Shown here: positions 39,850-53,558 of the stretch, piece after piece
Layout of the letters: every line of letters begins with the position of its first letter
How positions within the stretch are numbered: the first letter of the stretch is position 1
From: Scolanthus callimorphus
Taxonomy: Eukaryota > Cnidaria > Anthozoa > Actiniaria > Edwardsiidae
Length of the DNA stretch: 64,000 nt
Assembly: GCA_033964015.1 (NCBI GenBank)
Contig: CM066921.1
Location: forward strand, 26,889,355-26,953,354
Direction of reading: 5' to 3'
The notes under the pieces: generated by a model
Databases searched by the model: none
What the model saw: only the letters and a program-made list of their open reading frames with translations
What the model was told of the DNA's origin: nothing
Position numbers and translations under genes: made by a program

Positions 39850-41129
39850 CTTTTTAATATGAAAAAAGGGAAAAAGTCTATATTATGTTTTTGAAATTTG
39901 CATCATCCCATATGTGTATTAATGTGGCCATTTCTTTTCCCATATTTGTCGGTTCCGACATGCAAGGATATGATTGGTAGGATGGCTACCGGAGTTGTTT
40001 TATTTGCGAAAGAGAATAATGCCAAGGTCCAGAGCGTGTTCATTCTCCTGTTAGTACCTGGAAAGTATAGCTGTTTGAAATTGGCTCCTGACTCGAAGTT
40101 AAAAATATGCTGACTGTTACTTATTGATCTTACAGATTCGTTGTTGCCGTTGGTATCGAATCTGGTTCTAGACTTGAGATAGAATTGCGTCCAATATAGA
40201 GTATTCTGCAAAGAAGTGAGTCAGGTGACTAATCAGGTCGAGAATATTACTGCCATAAAGAGACTATGCCACGGATGTTCCACAAAATTGCAAAATGTTA
40301 CAAAATAAGACCGGTAATCTAAACAGCTCAGAATTCTATCTATATTATAATATTTTAAGTCGTTTGAAAATACTCTGAGGTGGAAAGACTGTCGAGCTAA
40401 CTACCACCGTGGATGTGATATAACCACTCACAGGGTTGCAAGCTGGTGTTAGTTTTTGAAATCTATGCGAGGAGAGAAAGCTGCCACCAAGTATTTTCTT
40501 TAGCGGAGAGACGCTGTCCGCCATGTTTGGAGTTGCTTTACAAACAAAGCTAAATTTTCCGTTAATGAAAGCTTGAAATTTAGACCTTTTCATTTAATGG
40601 GAGCTGTCCATTTAAGTTGAATTAGATTTGGTTTTAAAATGTGTAGGTCAAACCTGGGCAAATGTTGTTGTACTAACCCGAGTTTCGACTTGTTTCCCAG
40701 GAAATCTCTCCTCCATTCCTTTAACTTGTTCCGTGAGAGATCGCTGCGCAGGCGAAAGTAGATGTGTCAGAGACATGTTATAGGACACGGAATGCAGCAA
40801 AACACGCAGGTGTTATTGTATCTAGCCGCTCCGGGCGATTTTTGTATATTTAGGCATTCTTATATGTATCTTAAATTTTTAGACAAGTTATTGAGAACAA
40901 GTTAACAGATATTCGTTAAATTTATGGTGGCGCGAACCATCAACGCTGTGTCAATTGCTTATTCATAAACCAAGATCTTACTCTTGAGCTACGAGCGAGT
41001 TCCTAGGTTAACGTAATTCACACATAGAGCGAGAATATACGAATTGTAACGAATATTTATACTAGCCAGCCGCCATCTTGAAGTGGGCGTAAAAATAGCC
41101 CGCCCTGGGTTTTGCTGAACGCGGCAGAT
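39850..41129. other. Gene-free stretch
   Basis: No gene and no strong repeat arms seen. Confidence 0.4.
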
Positions 41130-41365
41130 CTACAATCTTGGACAAAACATGTAGAGAAAGTTCCTGAAATCGCTTCTTTTTTCACTTTACTCCTGTCATT
41201 TAACCTCCCCCCCCCCCCCTCTCCCCCGAAGCAATGTTGCAAGGAACGTGTCGAGGGGTGGATGCCCATCATCACCAACATTGATTAGGGGGAAGGGGGG
41301 GAAAAACGGGGCCTTAAGTTAGTCGAAAACTCAAAAGATAAGTGGCATTTTGTCCAAGATTGTAG
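41130..41365. mobile_element. MITE 'TTGGAC', copy C
   Basis: CTACAATCTTGGACAAAA at the left and TTTTGTCCAAGATTGTAG at the right, a perfect 18-bp inverted repeat. The interior is inverted relative to copy A and includes a C-run at 41207-41219. Confidence 0.88.
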
Positions 41366-41369
41366 GTGA

Positions 41370-41935
41370 GGTCACCGATAAAAAACACCGTATTGTTGGA
41401 TTGAGGTTCCTTGCCACTGACTCGGACCCTTTCTTGTATAAGCACCGTGTATTTACTGCTGTGCACCATAACTTATACGTTTACAGATTGCATGCAGAAA
41501 GGCGTCCATCAAAGAATGTCCTAAAGCACGAACCAAAGACGCCACCACTTCTCTTGTCGAGCCTTTTTTACGCCGATGACAATTTTTGAGCCACCTCAGG
41601 CAATCAGCTCCAGACCATTTTAAACGCATTTGCGTATGCGTACCAGAGGCTTGTCTTAGCTCTCAACACTAAGAAAACGGAAATCTTCTATCAACCACCT
41701 CCTGGCCAACATCCCATATTCCCTTCTCTTGTGATTAGTGGGACGGTGGTCAAGAATGTCCAGAGCTTTCCCTAATTGCGCAAATCGTTCTCTCTAAAAA
41801 CGCTATCGTTGATATTGGGATTAAACGTCGTCTTCTGCTGGCTGCAAGTGGTATGCGAGATATGGTATGGTTTTAGATGGTTACGCGAGAGCGTGTTCGA
41901 AGAGAGAGGTATAAGGACCGGTACCAAGATATTGC
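41370..41935 (+). pseudogene. Decayed LINE reverse transcriptase fragment
   Basis: The frame at 41382-41589 ends LFYADDNF, containing the FYADD catalytic box of reverse transcriptase, followed directly by an in-frame TGA. The same frame then continues with LVLALNTKKTEIFYQPPPG, the segment that follows the catalytic box in non-LTR elements. Further on, a different frame reads LRESVFEERGIRTGTK, again LINE-like. Stops and frameshifts make it dead. It begins immediately after MITE copy C. The LINE clade was not assigned. Confidence 0.8.
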
Positions 41936-42341
41936 ATGGTATACATATGGCGGTAAATGAGATACCCTCCTTGTTACATGGCAGAGTCTTGGACCTTCTA
42001 CTTTGATGCTACGAGGGATACCCTGATGATGATGATTATATATTATGTAAGGGTTGTTACTTTCGTGAATTATGGAAAGGAGCTGAAATTACTCCCAGGA
42101 GCAGTATCCTGTTCCGTGGAAGGCAAAGGAATGGTGGACTTCGGTGGAAATTCAGAGAAGAGAAAGGGCAAGTCACAGAAAAAGACCTTGTTTGACCCAT
42201 GTCCTCTTCCATATTTACATAATTATTAAGTACCCTATTAAGTACCCTATTAAGTACTATAAACGGACGTTAACTTTACGAGTTTCAACATGCAAACAAC
42301 CTATTGATAATCCCAAACATTTGGGCCAAATGACGATAACT

Positions 42342-42537
42342 TAGGGCGGATTTCAGATGATTGTCGACATTAACTTGCGTTTTCTTGACGTTCTTGGAGT
42401 CTTTGTTTTGTCGGCCGATTCAAATACTAACTAAGAAAACACACCCTGTGCCTCCCATTTTAATGGCTAGACGAAAGTCGAACTCACTTTTACCTCTTAA
42501 GGATTTCGACGCTAAATAAATTTGAAATCCGCTCCAT
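42342..42537. mobile_element. MITE with TTAGGGCGGATTTCAGATGA terminus
   Basis: The right end, TTTGAAATCCGCTCCATT, is the inverted form of the left. Related to 4229-4471. Confidence 0.75.
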
Positions 42538-42805
42538 TGAAAAGCGTGTATTGTCAACGAATAAAAAACCAACCCAATAATCTACTTACAGAATTCGGAG
42601 TTTATCAGGAAATCTACCTTGAATTTTTGCTATACTATTATGAGCAAGGTACCTTTGGAAGACAAGAACAACACTTCATTCATAAAGCAAGGGATGTTGC
42701 CAGTCGTTAAAATAAAAAAAACTCGGTGTGCTGCAGCAGTCGTAGCAGTTGCAAGTTTTGCTAGCGATGTGCGACAGATGAAACTATATGGAAACCTATA
42801 TGGGC

Positions 42806-43571
42806 TTAAAGGCTGGTTTCCACTTGTTGCAGTTCAGTCGAAGCTGTCGTGGGCAAACTTGTTCTGCAACTGCTATTGTGACTAAAGTTGTTCTATGACA
42901 GCTGTAACATATAGAAACCCAGTGCCACTACTGTCGCAGAAGTTCCGAAACGCCAGTTGCAGCTATCGCAGAGATGGAACATGGTCGATTCCTACAACAC
43001 GAGTTGCAGTAGTTGCAAGAGTCGCATCATGTTGAAGAAGTCGCGAACGCCATTAAGGTTTCCATATGTTGCACCTGTCGCAGGAGCATCTTCGTTCACA
43101 ATCGCTATTGCAGAACAAGTTTGTCCACGAATGTAATAATGTAATGTAATGTAATGTAGGCACTTGTATACCGCAAATTATCATATGAATATGTTCAAAT
43201 GCGGTTTACAGATGTGGATATGTCTGATCCCTAAGATGCGGACTGCGATTTATACAATGCAGTTTACAATCATGAGTGGTTGTTAGATTACATTCTGTGG
43301 TGAGCACTGTGATTGTTTAACGTCCCTCGCATAGTGGTTAAGTGTAGTGGGCTGAGAGACGGGACCTCGGTTTTATTGTCTCATCCGAAAGACGTGAAAC
43401 ACAGGCGAAATGACGAATCACTTCAACCCACGATGGACACAAGGTTCGAAACAGCAGAGAAAAATCCCAACTGCCCCCGACTGGGATTCGAACCCGGTGC
43501 ACAGAGGTGAGAGGCAAACGCTTTACACGCTGCGCCACCCGTCAGCTGCGACATATGGAAACCAACCTTAA
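42806..43571. mobile_element. MITE with TTAAAGGCTGGTTTCCA ends and nested SINE
   Basis: The left end, TTAAAGGCTGGTTTCCACTT, and the right end, TATGGAAACCAACCTTAA, are inverted repeats. The interior has inverted GTTGCAGT/ACTGCAAC blocks. A SINE (43345-43545) lies just inside the right end, so it is a later insertion. Confidence 0.7.
43345..43545 (-). mobile_element. tRNA-derived SINE
   Basis: On the minus strand the head reads GGGTGGCGCAGCGTGTAAAG (A-box region) and GGGTTCGAATCCC (B box, complement at 43483-43495). The body contains GTGTTTCACGTCTTTCGGAT. It is related to 3604-3790. The head is too diverged from a cloverleaf to be a functional tRNA. Confidence 0.8.
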
Positions 43572-45784
43572 TATACGTGACCACAGCGGTACGACTTAAT
43601 ACCAATCTTAAAATAACTAGGCCCATTTATCTGTACAGTAAGAGATGCACTGATGATGGCATAATCGTGTCATGAAAAATAAATAACGCCAAATAGCGCG
43701 CTCACTTGACATTCGCTTCTGTATTGCCAGAATGCGCGTGTTATGCCGTCAATCGTGCTTCTGTAACACACATAACCTACCCACCAATAGAACCGTGTTG
43801 TTGAATAATGCGGCTTCGTGCCCTTCGGTATTACTTGGTACCATCTGTAGCATTAACAATTAATCATGTAAAGCACACTTACAAAATTTCCGTCGATGAT
43901 GGGGCGGCTGCACCTTGGTAAACCTTGAGACAGTTTTCGGAAAGGATTCTAGAGGAAATATATTGCTTTCTTAAAGAAAACGTTAAGAGGACCTTCTTGA
44001 TAATTTTGTTGGCAATTATATTTTTTTTAAATACGCCAGCTTAAACCCGGATGAGTTTTTTTTTACCATGGATGGGTTTCTGCAGAAATTGAAACTGTGA
44101 TACAGTTTTTACACGGACTTACATCCTTCGAACTGTCGATGGTAGTACGCCCGGTTTGAGTTCTGAAATTCTGTTTTCCTCAAGCATCCTGAAAAACAAT
44201 AAGCTTTTTAATTTTCAGGTCGGCTCTAATTTCTTTCTTATCGGGATTGAAGCCCCTGTGTTTCGATATGTTTAGTACCAGAGACACCGTCAATGTTAAG
44301 TAGTACATAGGACTAGGCCTGACGTCATATTCTCGGTTTTCATGAGACGTCATCAAAAAGTTAACTTTCTGTGATGAATATCACTCTATTCAAGGATTTC
44401 TCACACGAAATTTCGGCACCTTCTGACAAGTAGCTTTCGAGATATCGCCAAAGCTATTTATGTAACGCAACACCAGTCACGTATTTTGAACTTGCCGTGT
44501 TTCACTCGATTTGCACCGTTCTTACCTTTTTGACACGTCAGTATGTTATAAAAGTTCATATCTTACCATTCTGATACTATTCTTATAATTTGGATTGAAA
44601 ATAGCGTCGTTTTGGAGACCCGATTAATTGGCCGCTATAATGGAGCCCCCCTGCTTGGGATCCAACATGGCGGCTCCATACAATTACTGTACAAAATGGC
44701 GCACATTCACTTGCTAATATCTCGCTCTGAAAGTGACCAATCGGCCTAAAATTGACCCAGGAAACATAATTTTTTCTTTATAATTCTATTGGGTATCCAG
44801 TGTTTAGAAGTTGATTTAGAGAAATAATTTCGTCACGTGACAAGTGAAAACCAAGAATTCCATACATTCCACCCCCCCCCCCCCCCACTCCAATTTTCGG
44901 GATGTTAACAGACTCGTAAAAAAAGTTCTCACCACAATAGAAACATACAAGATTTATGTATAGGAAAGGAAGGAGTTGAGAAGGAAGAAAGCTACTCTAG
45001 ATGGACCGGATACGAAGGTTTGTTTACATTTCAATTGTAGAATGGATTGTGAACAAATTCATTCTAATGGTCTTGACCATAAGTTAGCTTCACTATAAGT
45101 TTACATCACCTAAATTTACATACGTCCCGTGATGCCACAAATAGCAAATGATGATAACTTTTATTTTGCTGTTTTTGTTTATAATAGGTAGCAGGATGTG
45201 CTGGTGAGATAGGTGAGTAAAGGGATGTGGAGGATAAGCTATGAAAGTGGGAGAGGAAGAAAGAAGGCTGTTCTACAGCGCCAGGAGATACCCCAGTTAT
45301 GCAGTCTCAAGTCGAAGGCCGAAGTTGACATCACTGCATGCAGCAAGGGAAATGGGGAAAAGGCATTTTTTGGTCACGCAAATTGGTCTGGCTGATGCTA
45401 CTGTGAAATTATGTAGTGTAACTGATTTTTAGTAGGCTATATCTCTGGTAGCATCTCAATTAATTCCTAAAATATCTGAAAGGAAAATAAGCCAATTTGA
45501 ATGTTCAGAAGTCAATATGGAGAGAAGTGTTTCTGTTTATTACAGCTCTGGGGTAATGGGGCAGGAAAAGTATATGAAGAAATATATTGCTAAGACTAAT
45601 ATACGTAGTGATGAATTCGTATTCGTATTTTAACAAGGACTTACAACACTTTAACTGTCGGTGGTAGCACGCCCGGTTCGATTTTAGAAATCATGTTTTT
45701 CTGAAGCCAACTGAAAAAAATGGCGCAGTTTTAATATAAAGGCATTGGCTTTTATCTGAAGTCCCATTTTAACATGCTATTTCA
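43572..45784. other. Gene-free stretch
   Basis: A C-run at 44871-44886 and a short duplicated block (GGTAGYACGCCCGGTT at about 44145 and 45662). No gene was recognised. Confidence 0.4.
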
Positions 45785-47577
45785 AGGGGGTTGCTATTTT
45801 GCGAGCCACCGAGCCACGAGCCTTTCGGGGCAAGCTCCGAGCCTTTTGATGTATTTCTTGCCATTTTTTATTAAATCTAAAATAATGCTAACTCAATAAG
45901 GCAAGGTGGCAGAAAGGTTGACCATACCCTTTTCGACATAAGGTTTATTCAAGTATTTATTATGTTTTTTCAAGGACTCGCCTTAAATAGCCCCGGGGCT
46001 CGCCAATTAGGCTCGCAACCGTGGAATGGGCTTTGGTTGCGTTTAGTACTCTGTTAGGTTACAACTCTGAAGTTTTAATTGCATCTTCAAAGGAAAGTTT
46101 TTTTATAAACTATTATCTTTTAGTATATACTACACGGGAACCTCCATAGATCGCGCGTTTTGATTGGTTCGATATCGCTGGATATTGCCACAATATCTCG
46201 AGATCGAAAGCATTATCCCGAGATTGAGGAGCCAAGTGCAAATGGTTCGCATATTTTTAATTTCTAAAGGAACTATCTGATTCAAAACGCAACAAAAATC
46301 CTTCTCAATTAACTTATGTTGTCTCTTTAGTCTTTCAAGGTGAATCAGAGAGATAATTTATTTCTTGACTTCAAAATTTGCTGTTCTTGTTTTTCAGTTC
46401 TTCGGAATCAGAGGTCAATGATTCGACGTTCACGGCACTTTTGAGAGACGAATTGCATTCACAACAACATATTATTAAAGGCAATTTTGTCGAAAACATA
46501 TCACAAAAAATCTACTTTGCCGAGCATTTACCTGTAGGTTGAAAGGCACAGTAAATCGCAGGAGCCAGTCATTGAGTGCAGTTTAAGAGAGAATTTGAGA
46601 TTACACGTCGCCATGTTGATTCGCTTCAGATCATCAGGATCATGAGCCATCCGACATCAAACGTATTTTAAGTAATGTTTACAAAACGAGCTGGAGTGTT
46701 TTATCGGCAGAGAACAGAAGGAGAAAAATATCACCAGTGTGCATGTTTTTGTTGGAAAAGGGTCGCATTGAGCTTAGTTCTAATTCAAGAGATTTCTTAA
46801 GCGAGGCACAAAGCCGCCATGTTTGAGTCTCCCACAGAAACTAAAAGAGAACTCAGATCGTACAGCCGTAAGCACCATAGACAATGGTTCTGTTACAGAT
46901 TGCTTACAGTTATTTGCAGGGAAAATTCTAATTCGAAAGCTTTGACCTGAGAGTGTTCATTCATGTAAGAAAAAACGTACACCACTACCTTGTTTTGCAA
47001 AGCGCGCGCTAAACTGCTAAATGGAAATGGCACCAAAAGCAAATCATACTCTATGTCCGTTGTGAGTTTTTTTTTTTTTTCTATTAAGAGAATAATATAA
47101 GTAAGATAAATTTCCCCCTTGCACTCCGTGAATTTTTCACGTGCATCGGCTAGGAAAATATATTTATTGAAAGCGTGCGGCTGTAATTGTATAGCTCATT
47201 TCAAAGTAATTTATGAAAGACGGAAACTAAATCGCTATTTGTCGGCTGGGCAATGGAATTGAAGGGGAGTGACGAGCGTGGAAATCGGGCAATCTTCATG
47301 ACTGCCTACCATGCTGGATTCGCAGGCTCGTGTGGTAACCAATTTATGAGCCATGATATTCATGATAATTTTGAAGGAACTGAGATTTGGTTGATTTTTG
47401 CATTTCTTAGTTAGACTAATATTGTCGAATAGAGTGTAATATTAATCCTGGGTATCTTTAAAATGACCACGTATTATATGTGTGCTATTTTTTCTAGTTT
47501 TTAATGTGTTTTTCTAAGGATCGCCAGAAAAGGCTCGCGGCTCGCTAAGAGGCTCGCAAATTAGACAACCTCATATT
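45785..47577. mobile_element. Possible 1.8-kb element with GCGAGCC-rich ends
   Basis: The left end, GGTTGCTATTTTGCGAGCC, and the right end, GGCTCGCAAATTAGACAACC, are inverted repeats rich in CGAGCC units. A further CGAGCC cluster is at 45970-46015. The interior has no recognisable protein. Confidence 0.5.
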
Positions 47578-50500
47578 TCAACATACTTGTCCAATGCTGT
47601 AGCCCATTTACCAATGGTCATGACCAATTGGCAATTTGTACCATTGGCCACATAGGCACAGTATTGGACATGTCTCTATTTCAACACAGATTTGGCCGAC
47701 GACTTCCAGTGTGTTATTTTGGTTCTTCTTTTACTACATTAATAAAAGATCAATGATGATTCTTGTCAGGTTTGACTCACAGGTGTGTGAATTTTGCATC
47801 CGGTATCATGCCATGGGTCAGGTTTGATATAAGGTTTCCATTTATGAGCCTGGAAAATATGTAAATTGATAAACGAAAACCATAACGATATTAACGATGG
47901 CGATAAAGGAAGAAGGGCTGGTCGTCGAAAGAAAGAGGCTACTGACGAACGAAGAGAAACATTTCTCTCCAGCAGTATCCAGTTCTCTCCATTTGTCAAG
48001 GTTCGTAAGCCTATTGAAGTCCAGTATCTGTATATTGAAAAAGTTTCGCACGGAATCCTTTGCTTTGAATCCATCCGATGTCGAATTTGCTTAGAATAAG
48101 AAATGATCTTTCTGAAGGAATTCTCAGGATCAGTGGTGATTCACCCTCCAATAGCTGTGTATTACTTACAGCCGTGTTAAAGATCGAGGGAACGTGCCAG
48201 CTTTGTACGTCTTTATTATGTTTCTATTTAGGTCCCTACAAACAAATAACCTTTCTGTTATTATAAATTTTCAATGTTTCTGTGCGAGGAAATTGATTGA
48301 CAAAAATTCCCCGCTTTTCTTGGCGAGCGCTCACTTGCATCCATGATTTTATTAATTTGAAGATAGCAAAGTCTCTTTCATTTTCTTTTCGAGGAAAAAA
48401 GGTTCAAGTACCATTGAAATAATATCAGTGTAACAAATTAACAAAACTGAAGCGCGAGTTTTACTAACACTAAGTATATTTATTAAAAAAGTTTCAACAA
48501 CGGACTATACTATCTACGTTTTCTTGGACTTTCCTGTTCTTTTCCTTTAATGCAGACTTTGACGTGAATTGATGTCCATACAAATATTGTCCAAACACAT
48601 AAAACCTTTAACAAGGACAAAACAAACGCACATTTAACAAAGCTGGCAACAATACTGCCCTTGTGTTTGTTGTTTGTCGGTGGTCTCCTGAACTTGAGCT
48701 TTTAAGGTTTTGACTTCTCCTTTTCTGTTAGCCCCAGTGACTGTCTTCGCACTGTGAATTGCCCCCTCTGGTTCTTAACGACCCGCACTGACTTAGACCC
48801 GCACTAGCTTTGGCTGTCTCACAACAACGTTTCCCTCTCTCACTCCTTTGCATCTGGGCGTCTTAAAGCATCTCAGGCTCACATATTACAGGACTAAAAC
48901 AACATTTAACTGACCGGACAAAGAACAGGCATGAATCTAAATTTTAAATTACATTCTTGCAACAAAAAAGGTTACATAACAAGTTGTATAACATAGTTCA
49001 TAATTATTTGTGAATACAATGTTCTTGTACAGAATGAATAACAAGCTTAGTATTTACAACATTTTACAACTCTATTATTGTCACAATCAGGGAATTGCGA
49101 AATTGTCAAATTTAAGAGCAACTATACAAATACATTTTCGAGTAATTTAAGTTTGTCAAGACAAGACAAGAGTTGTTCATAGAATACAGTGAAACAAGTA
49201 AGTACCGAGGCATTGCTTTCTGCTATTTGCTTTTATTATTTTCGGGTAGAGAAAGAAATACAGGGGCTAGCAAAAGATGTTCTAATCCACAGCTTTCATA
49301 TGTGCTAACAAAACGTATGTTTAATATTATTATTCATTGTACTCAGTAATCGTTTTCTGATTGGCTCAAAGTCTACGCGCAATTCTGGCAGTTTACAAGC
49401 AATATACTCGCAATTTTCAGCGAGAACAGTTGTCTGTACAGGTTATGGACCGAGCCTGGAAGTTATTTCAGCGGTATTTTGAAATTACAAATGCGCGGCA
49501 AATTTTGTGTTTTGTTACTTTGAATCTTTTCTTTTCACGATGGCTGCTCGCTTTGTGCATGTTCGACTCAAGGAATTGAATTTGTGTCAGACAATGAATA
49601 TGCTGAACCTCATCCAATAATTCCTTAAATGCGGCAATTATAACAAGGTGTATAAGAGTTCGGGAAACAGGAAAAAAATGGGTTGAGATCCGAAAAGCTT
49701 TTTTTAGATTGAAACACTGAAAGTGTTGAAGGATGCCTTTGCGATAACGAATTTATTTTTCTTTTCCTTTCTAGACAACTTTCTCAACTCTCTTAGGAGC
49801 TTTGCCTAAAGATGGACGAGCTTGAAACCAACTTACAGTATTTTTAGGCGTCGTGGAAAAACACCTGGTGCAATGTTAGCTATTCTGTTGTCATTTAGCT
49901 GCCTGCAAAGTGGAAGAATACATAGGATATGTACAATATTTGGCTCTGGATGAAGCCAAACGGTTGCTATCATTGATGGCGTATCATTACCACACCTATT
50001 ACAATTAATTAGTCTTGTGGGAGACGAAAGTCAGGTGACCATTAATTTCTAAGCGAAGCTGACGTTTTCCCTTCGACCCGCCTCCTCCCCTATCGGACCT
50101 GCAAGGTTATCGATCTGTGCTTGTTTAGGTTGCCCCATCTTCACTGGGCTTAATCGTAAAACTAGTTGTTTGAATCATATTTTAAAATTAGGGACCTCGG
50201 CCAATTTTTCTCCACACCCTTCTGGTGGTTCATTGCATATCTCACCAGCAAACGAGCTCAATAAATGCAGTACAGAAAACAACACACGAATGTTATCGTT
50301 TACTTACTGAAGGAAAAATATTCAATAGTTCAATAAATATTGCAGCAATCAAGTAAACAAGCATTTCTACCTCCGCAAATACTGATCAAACTACTCAATT
50401 TTAAATGTGTTTTGGCGTGTATTGATGAGGGTAAGCATGCTTGCAACGTCAAAAACCACCATTACAGAAATTCCGTTTGATGAGCATATTTCTGTTAGTA

Positions 50501-50674
50501 TTTTTGTTAAGACACAACAAATTAACAGCATTACCTCCCTTAAAATAATGAATCAACAAATGTTATGAGGATATAGTTCTGTTGTTTAAATATGTGCACG
50601 CGGGTTTAAAACTGTAAAACGGCACTAGGTGTCCATGACCGATCTTTCTGTTCATCATCTTCATCACTCAAGTA
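47578..50674. other. Gene-free stretch
   Basis: Several short frames overlap at 47840-48100 on both strands. None has splice or domain support. Confidence 0.4.
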
Positions 50675-51019
50675 CTATTCTTCTTCTTCTTCGTCTTCGT
50701 CACCTTCGTCGACTGCTTCGAGGATGTCAACCAACGCAGTTGGCAGGACGGCCATGACACCAAAGAGGGTGTCACTAAACCGTCCTCCGACATCGCCAGC
50801 CCCTGTCCGTCATCGCACGGATTTGGGCTTCTCCACAATCGCTTCATGAGCTCGCTTGTACATACTCTATATATGGAGCCAGTGCCGAGTGCGCGCTTCG
50901 TCTACCTTTGCCTTTGTCGTAAGTGTCTCATTGTCGCCTACCATCTCGCGCAGCATCTTAAAACACGTGCTGCGTCCACTGATGACTCTGCCTTTCCCCC
51001 AGGCTAAACAAGTGTGCAA
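50675..51019 (-). pseudogene. Decayed coding remnant with acidic C-terminal tail
   Basis: One minus-strand frame runs from 51019 to the TAG at 50675 with two internal stops. It reads as a protein throughout (STCFKMLREMVGDNE; VDEARTRHWLHI; EAIVEKPKSV; GDVGGRFSDTLFGVMAVLPT) and ends in a run of Asp/Glu (EGDEDEEEEE). Two stops in one continuous frame suggest an old gene or transposon copy. The family is not recognised. Confidence 0.4.
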
Positions 51020-52141
51020 TCAGTGGATAATGGCATTTCACAATCGAAGAAACTCTAGTGATTTTTTTTTATCTCTTGTTGTGTTTTAGTGTCGATGTGT
51101 CATGTTGTCAAGTCTGAAGATAGATTCTGTAGTCTACAGTCCCTCTTACTCAGACTTCATTGAAAGGAAGCAAGAAAAGCTCTTTACTCTCTAATAGGCG
51201 TACTTGTTGGCAGCTTATTAAAGACGGGTTATTGAAGTGGCGTTCAACTGGACATAATGACAGTGTGAGATATATTCGCAAAAAAATATGACACATATTT
51301 TATTTCAAAGAGCATGAAATTGGTCTCAATCATTTTATATTATTATTCTTGGTTCCGATTTTTGTCATCGTGACTTTGTATTATTTGAGATCGTATCGCT
51401 GGTATTTCATGAGTGTCTACATATATAATTATTATAATAAGAATTAAAAATGATTTATTCCTTTCTATGGCGCAATATGATTGTCTTAGTCGTTAGTTTT
51501 ACTTACAAGGACGTCAGGGATTCTGGAAAGGTTCCATTCAAAATGGTGTGGATTCTGTTCCTTCCAATACGGCTAGGATAAAGCGAGAAATACAATATTT
51601 GGTACATTGTACTTCACACATAGACACATCACAATCTTTCACTCTATGACTTGACCACCGACAGATAAATGAAAACGAATTAAAAAGAAACAGCCAAAGC
51701 CGGGTAGAAATTGCAAGAGCAAGGGGAGGGCAGTAGGGCAAAGTGGAAGGGCAGAGACCACGGAGAAAGAGGCACTGTTCGATGATTGCCCTTTCCAAGA
51801 GATGCGCACCGAACAACTAAATTAATCTATGAAAAGAAAGGAGCTGCTGAAAGGAGGGGATTAGAGCAAGACTTATGAGCAAATGGGCAAAGGGAAGAGA
51901 GAGGGAGACCTGGTCCAGAGAGTTACCCATATATACGCGGCCTGTAACTCGTGCTGCCTAAATATAAGCAGATGTACTGTTTTTAATGAGAGCTAAACCA
52001 GCAATAAATGTATGTATGTATTTTCCTAAAGGAAGCAAAAGCAGCAATTTTAGGATGAATTTAATTAAGAGAACGGGACTTTTAAAAATCAAAATACATG
52101 TTTCGCCATCTCCTGTGCCATCGTCACTTGTGAAAGAATTA

Positions 52142-52204
52142 CAATAATATATAGATTTAACCACTGGCTAAAAGCGGAGCTCCTGGTTATAAAACTTTCT
52201 GTGT
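52142..52204 (+). repeat. Dispersed repeat shared with 58000-58062
   Basis: AATAATATATAGATTTAACC then ACTGGCTAAAAGCGGAGCTC and TTATAAAACTTTCTGTGT match the other copy with two or three changes. Confidence 0.85.
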
Positions 52205-52654
52205 TTATATAGAATGTAGATACTAAATGTAGGACGACACAAGAGATGGCGAAACCTGTGTCTTTCGTTTTAAAAATCTCTTTCTCTTTATTAAGGATTT
52301 ATGTGTATGACTACTTAAAACACCCGTACTTACAGTTTTATTAGACCTTCAGAAAACATGCCGGGGGTCAACCTTGTGATCTTGTTGTCAGAAAGGTCGC
52401 TTATACAAGATCGTAATAAATAAAATATAAGTTATATTTAGAAACGAGCAGGAGGTTTAAGTAACAAACATGCACGAAATGTGAGTTTCTTACATCATGA
52501 GATTGATGAAACTTTTTCAGGGATATATTTTTATTGGAAAACTTTTCTTTTCGCTCACTTACTTCCATTACTGAAATCTCTTTTTTGAACTGAAAATTTT
52601 AAGCTATGAAATGTATAATGTGTTCACATAATTACTCTGAGAAATCTATAAGAC

Positions 52655-52742
52655 TGGCCCACCTCGATTAGTTTGTACTGCTTGTGGGTCAGTCCGTTTA
52701 TTTATTACATTTTATAAATATCTCAATAAATGATGATGATGA
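52655..52742 (+). mobile_element. LINE 3' tail with (GAT)n end
   Basis: GCCCACCTCGATTAGTTTG, GCTTGTGGGTCAGTCCG and AATAAATGATGATGATGAT parallel the tail at 38668-38765. Confidence 0.65.
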
Positions 52743-53101
52743 TCATTGTGATGTTGATTTTATGGTCTGTTCTATTGGACTTCGACTTATAATATGTCCA
52801 AATGGGATAAATACATTTTATAGTATATTTTTATTATATTTGTAACATAAGATATGTAAATTTTTTACTTATGATGAAATGAAGATTATTATTATTGTTA
52901 TGTATGAATGTCCATATAAATTTCGGCAGCTGGCTAGGCAGGCACTACAAGTATATAGCTCTTCCAATGTCGTTTATTGAATAAGGCATGAAGCTTAGAA
53001 TGCCCAAAACAATCATTCCAATTTTCGATGGCCTTATGTCTCTCCGATTATAAGATCTAGCACCACTCCCAGCAATTAGGGATGCATACAGTTTCTGTAA
53101 T

Positions 53102-53294
53102 CCTTACAGCCATTCTCAGTTACACGCGGTCGCCGGAAAAAAGCTTGCAAGCGAAAACTCGTTTTTCTGTCTTGTCTGAGCGCGACAAGCCGACGAAAGC
53201 ACGTGCGTTTCCATGGGAACTTTGACAAAAAAACGAGTTTTCGCTTGCAAGCTTTTTTTCCCGGCGACCGAGTGTGACTGAGAATGGCTGTAAG
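53102..53294. mobile_element. MITE with CTTACAGCCATTCTCAG ends
   Basis: Arms of about 70 bp (GAAAACTCGTTTTT and AAGCTTGCAAGCGAAAAC blocks) are inverted. The right end abuts the next MITE. Confidence 0.85.
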
Positions 53295-53558
53295 GCTCGT
53301 TCACACACGGCACGATTCCAGATGTGATTTTAGCGATCGTTGACGTCATATCGCACATTGTGAACGGCCGGAAATTTGACGCTGCGATATTTATCCGTTT
53401 GTTGGCGATCTGAAGAAATCGCACCCGCATCGTAGTGTGGGCTTTGAGCATGTTGAAACGCTTAATATGCCGGCCGTCCCCACACCGCGCGATATGACAT
53501 CACCACGAGATCGCCACAAAAATCGCACCTGATATCGCGCTGTGTGAACGGGCCTTTA
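53291..53558. mobile_element. MITE with TAAGGCTCGTTCACACA ends
   Basis: The right end, TGTGTGAACGGGCCTTTA, is the inverted form of the left. The interior is rich in GCGATNT/ATCGCNC words. A tail-sharing neighbour of 53102-53294. Confidence 0.85.

Larger units (their letters stand above)
51020..53101. other. Gene-free stretch
   Basis: Includes a 60-bp repeat at 52142-52204 also found at 58000-58062, and a LINE tail at 52655-52742. No gene was recognised. Confidence 0.45.

Noticed and set aside
43483..43540. Possible tRNA gene on the minus strand
   Set aside because: A and B boxes are present, but the stems do not pair as a cloverleaf, and the unit continues into a repeated body also seen at 3604-3790. 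It is a SINE head.
47840..48100. Overlapping open frames on both strands
   Set aside because: Each is under 105 codons, with no domain, splice site or conserved start. Overlap in several frames reflects local composition.
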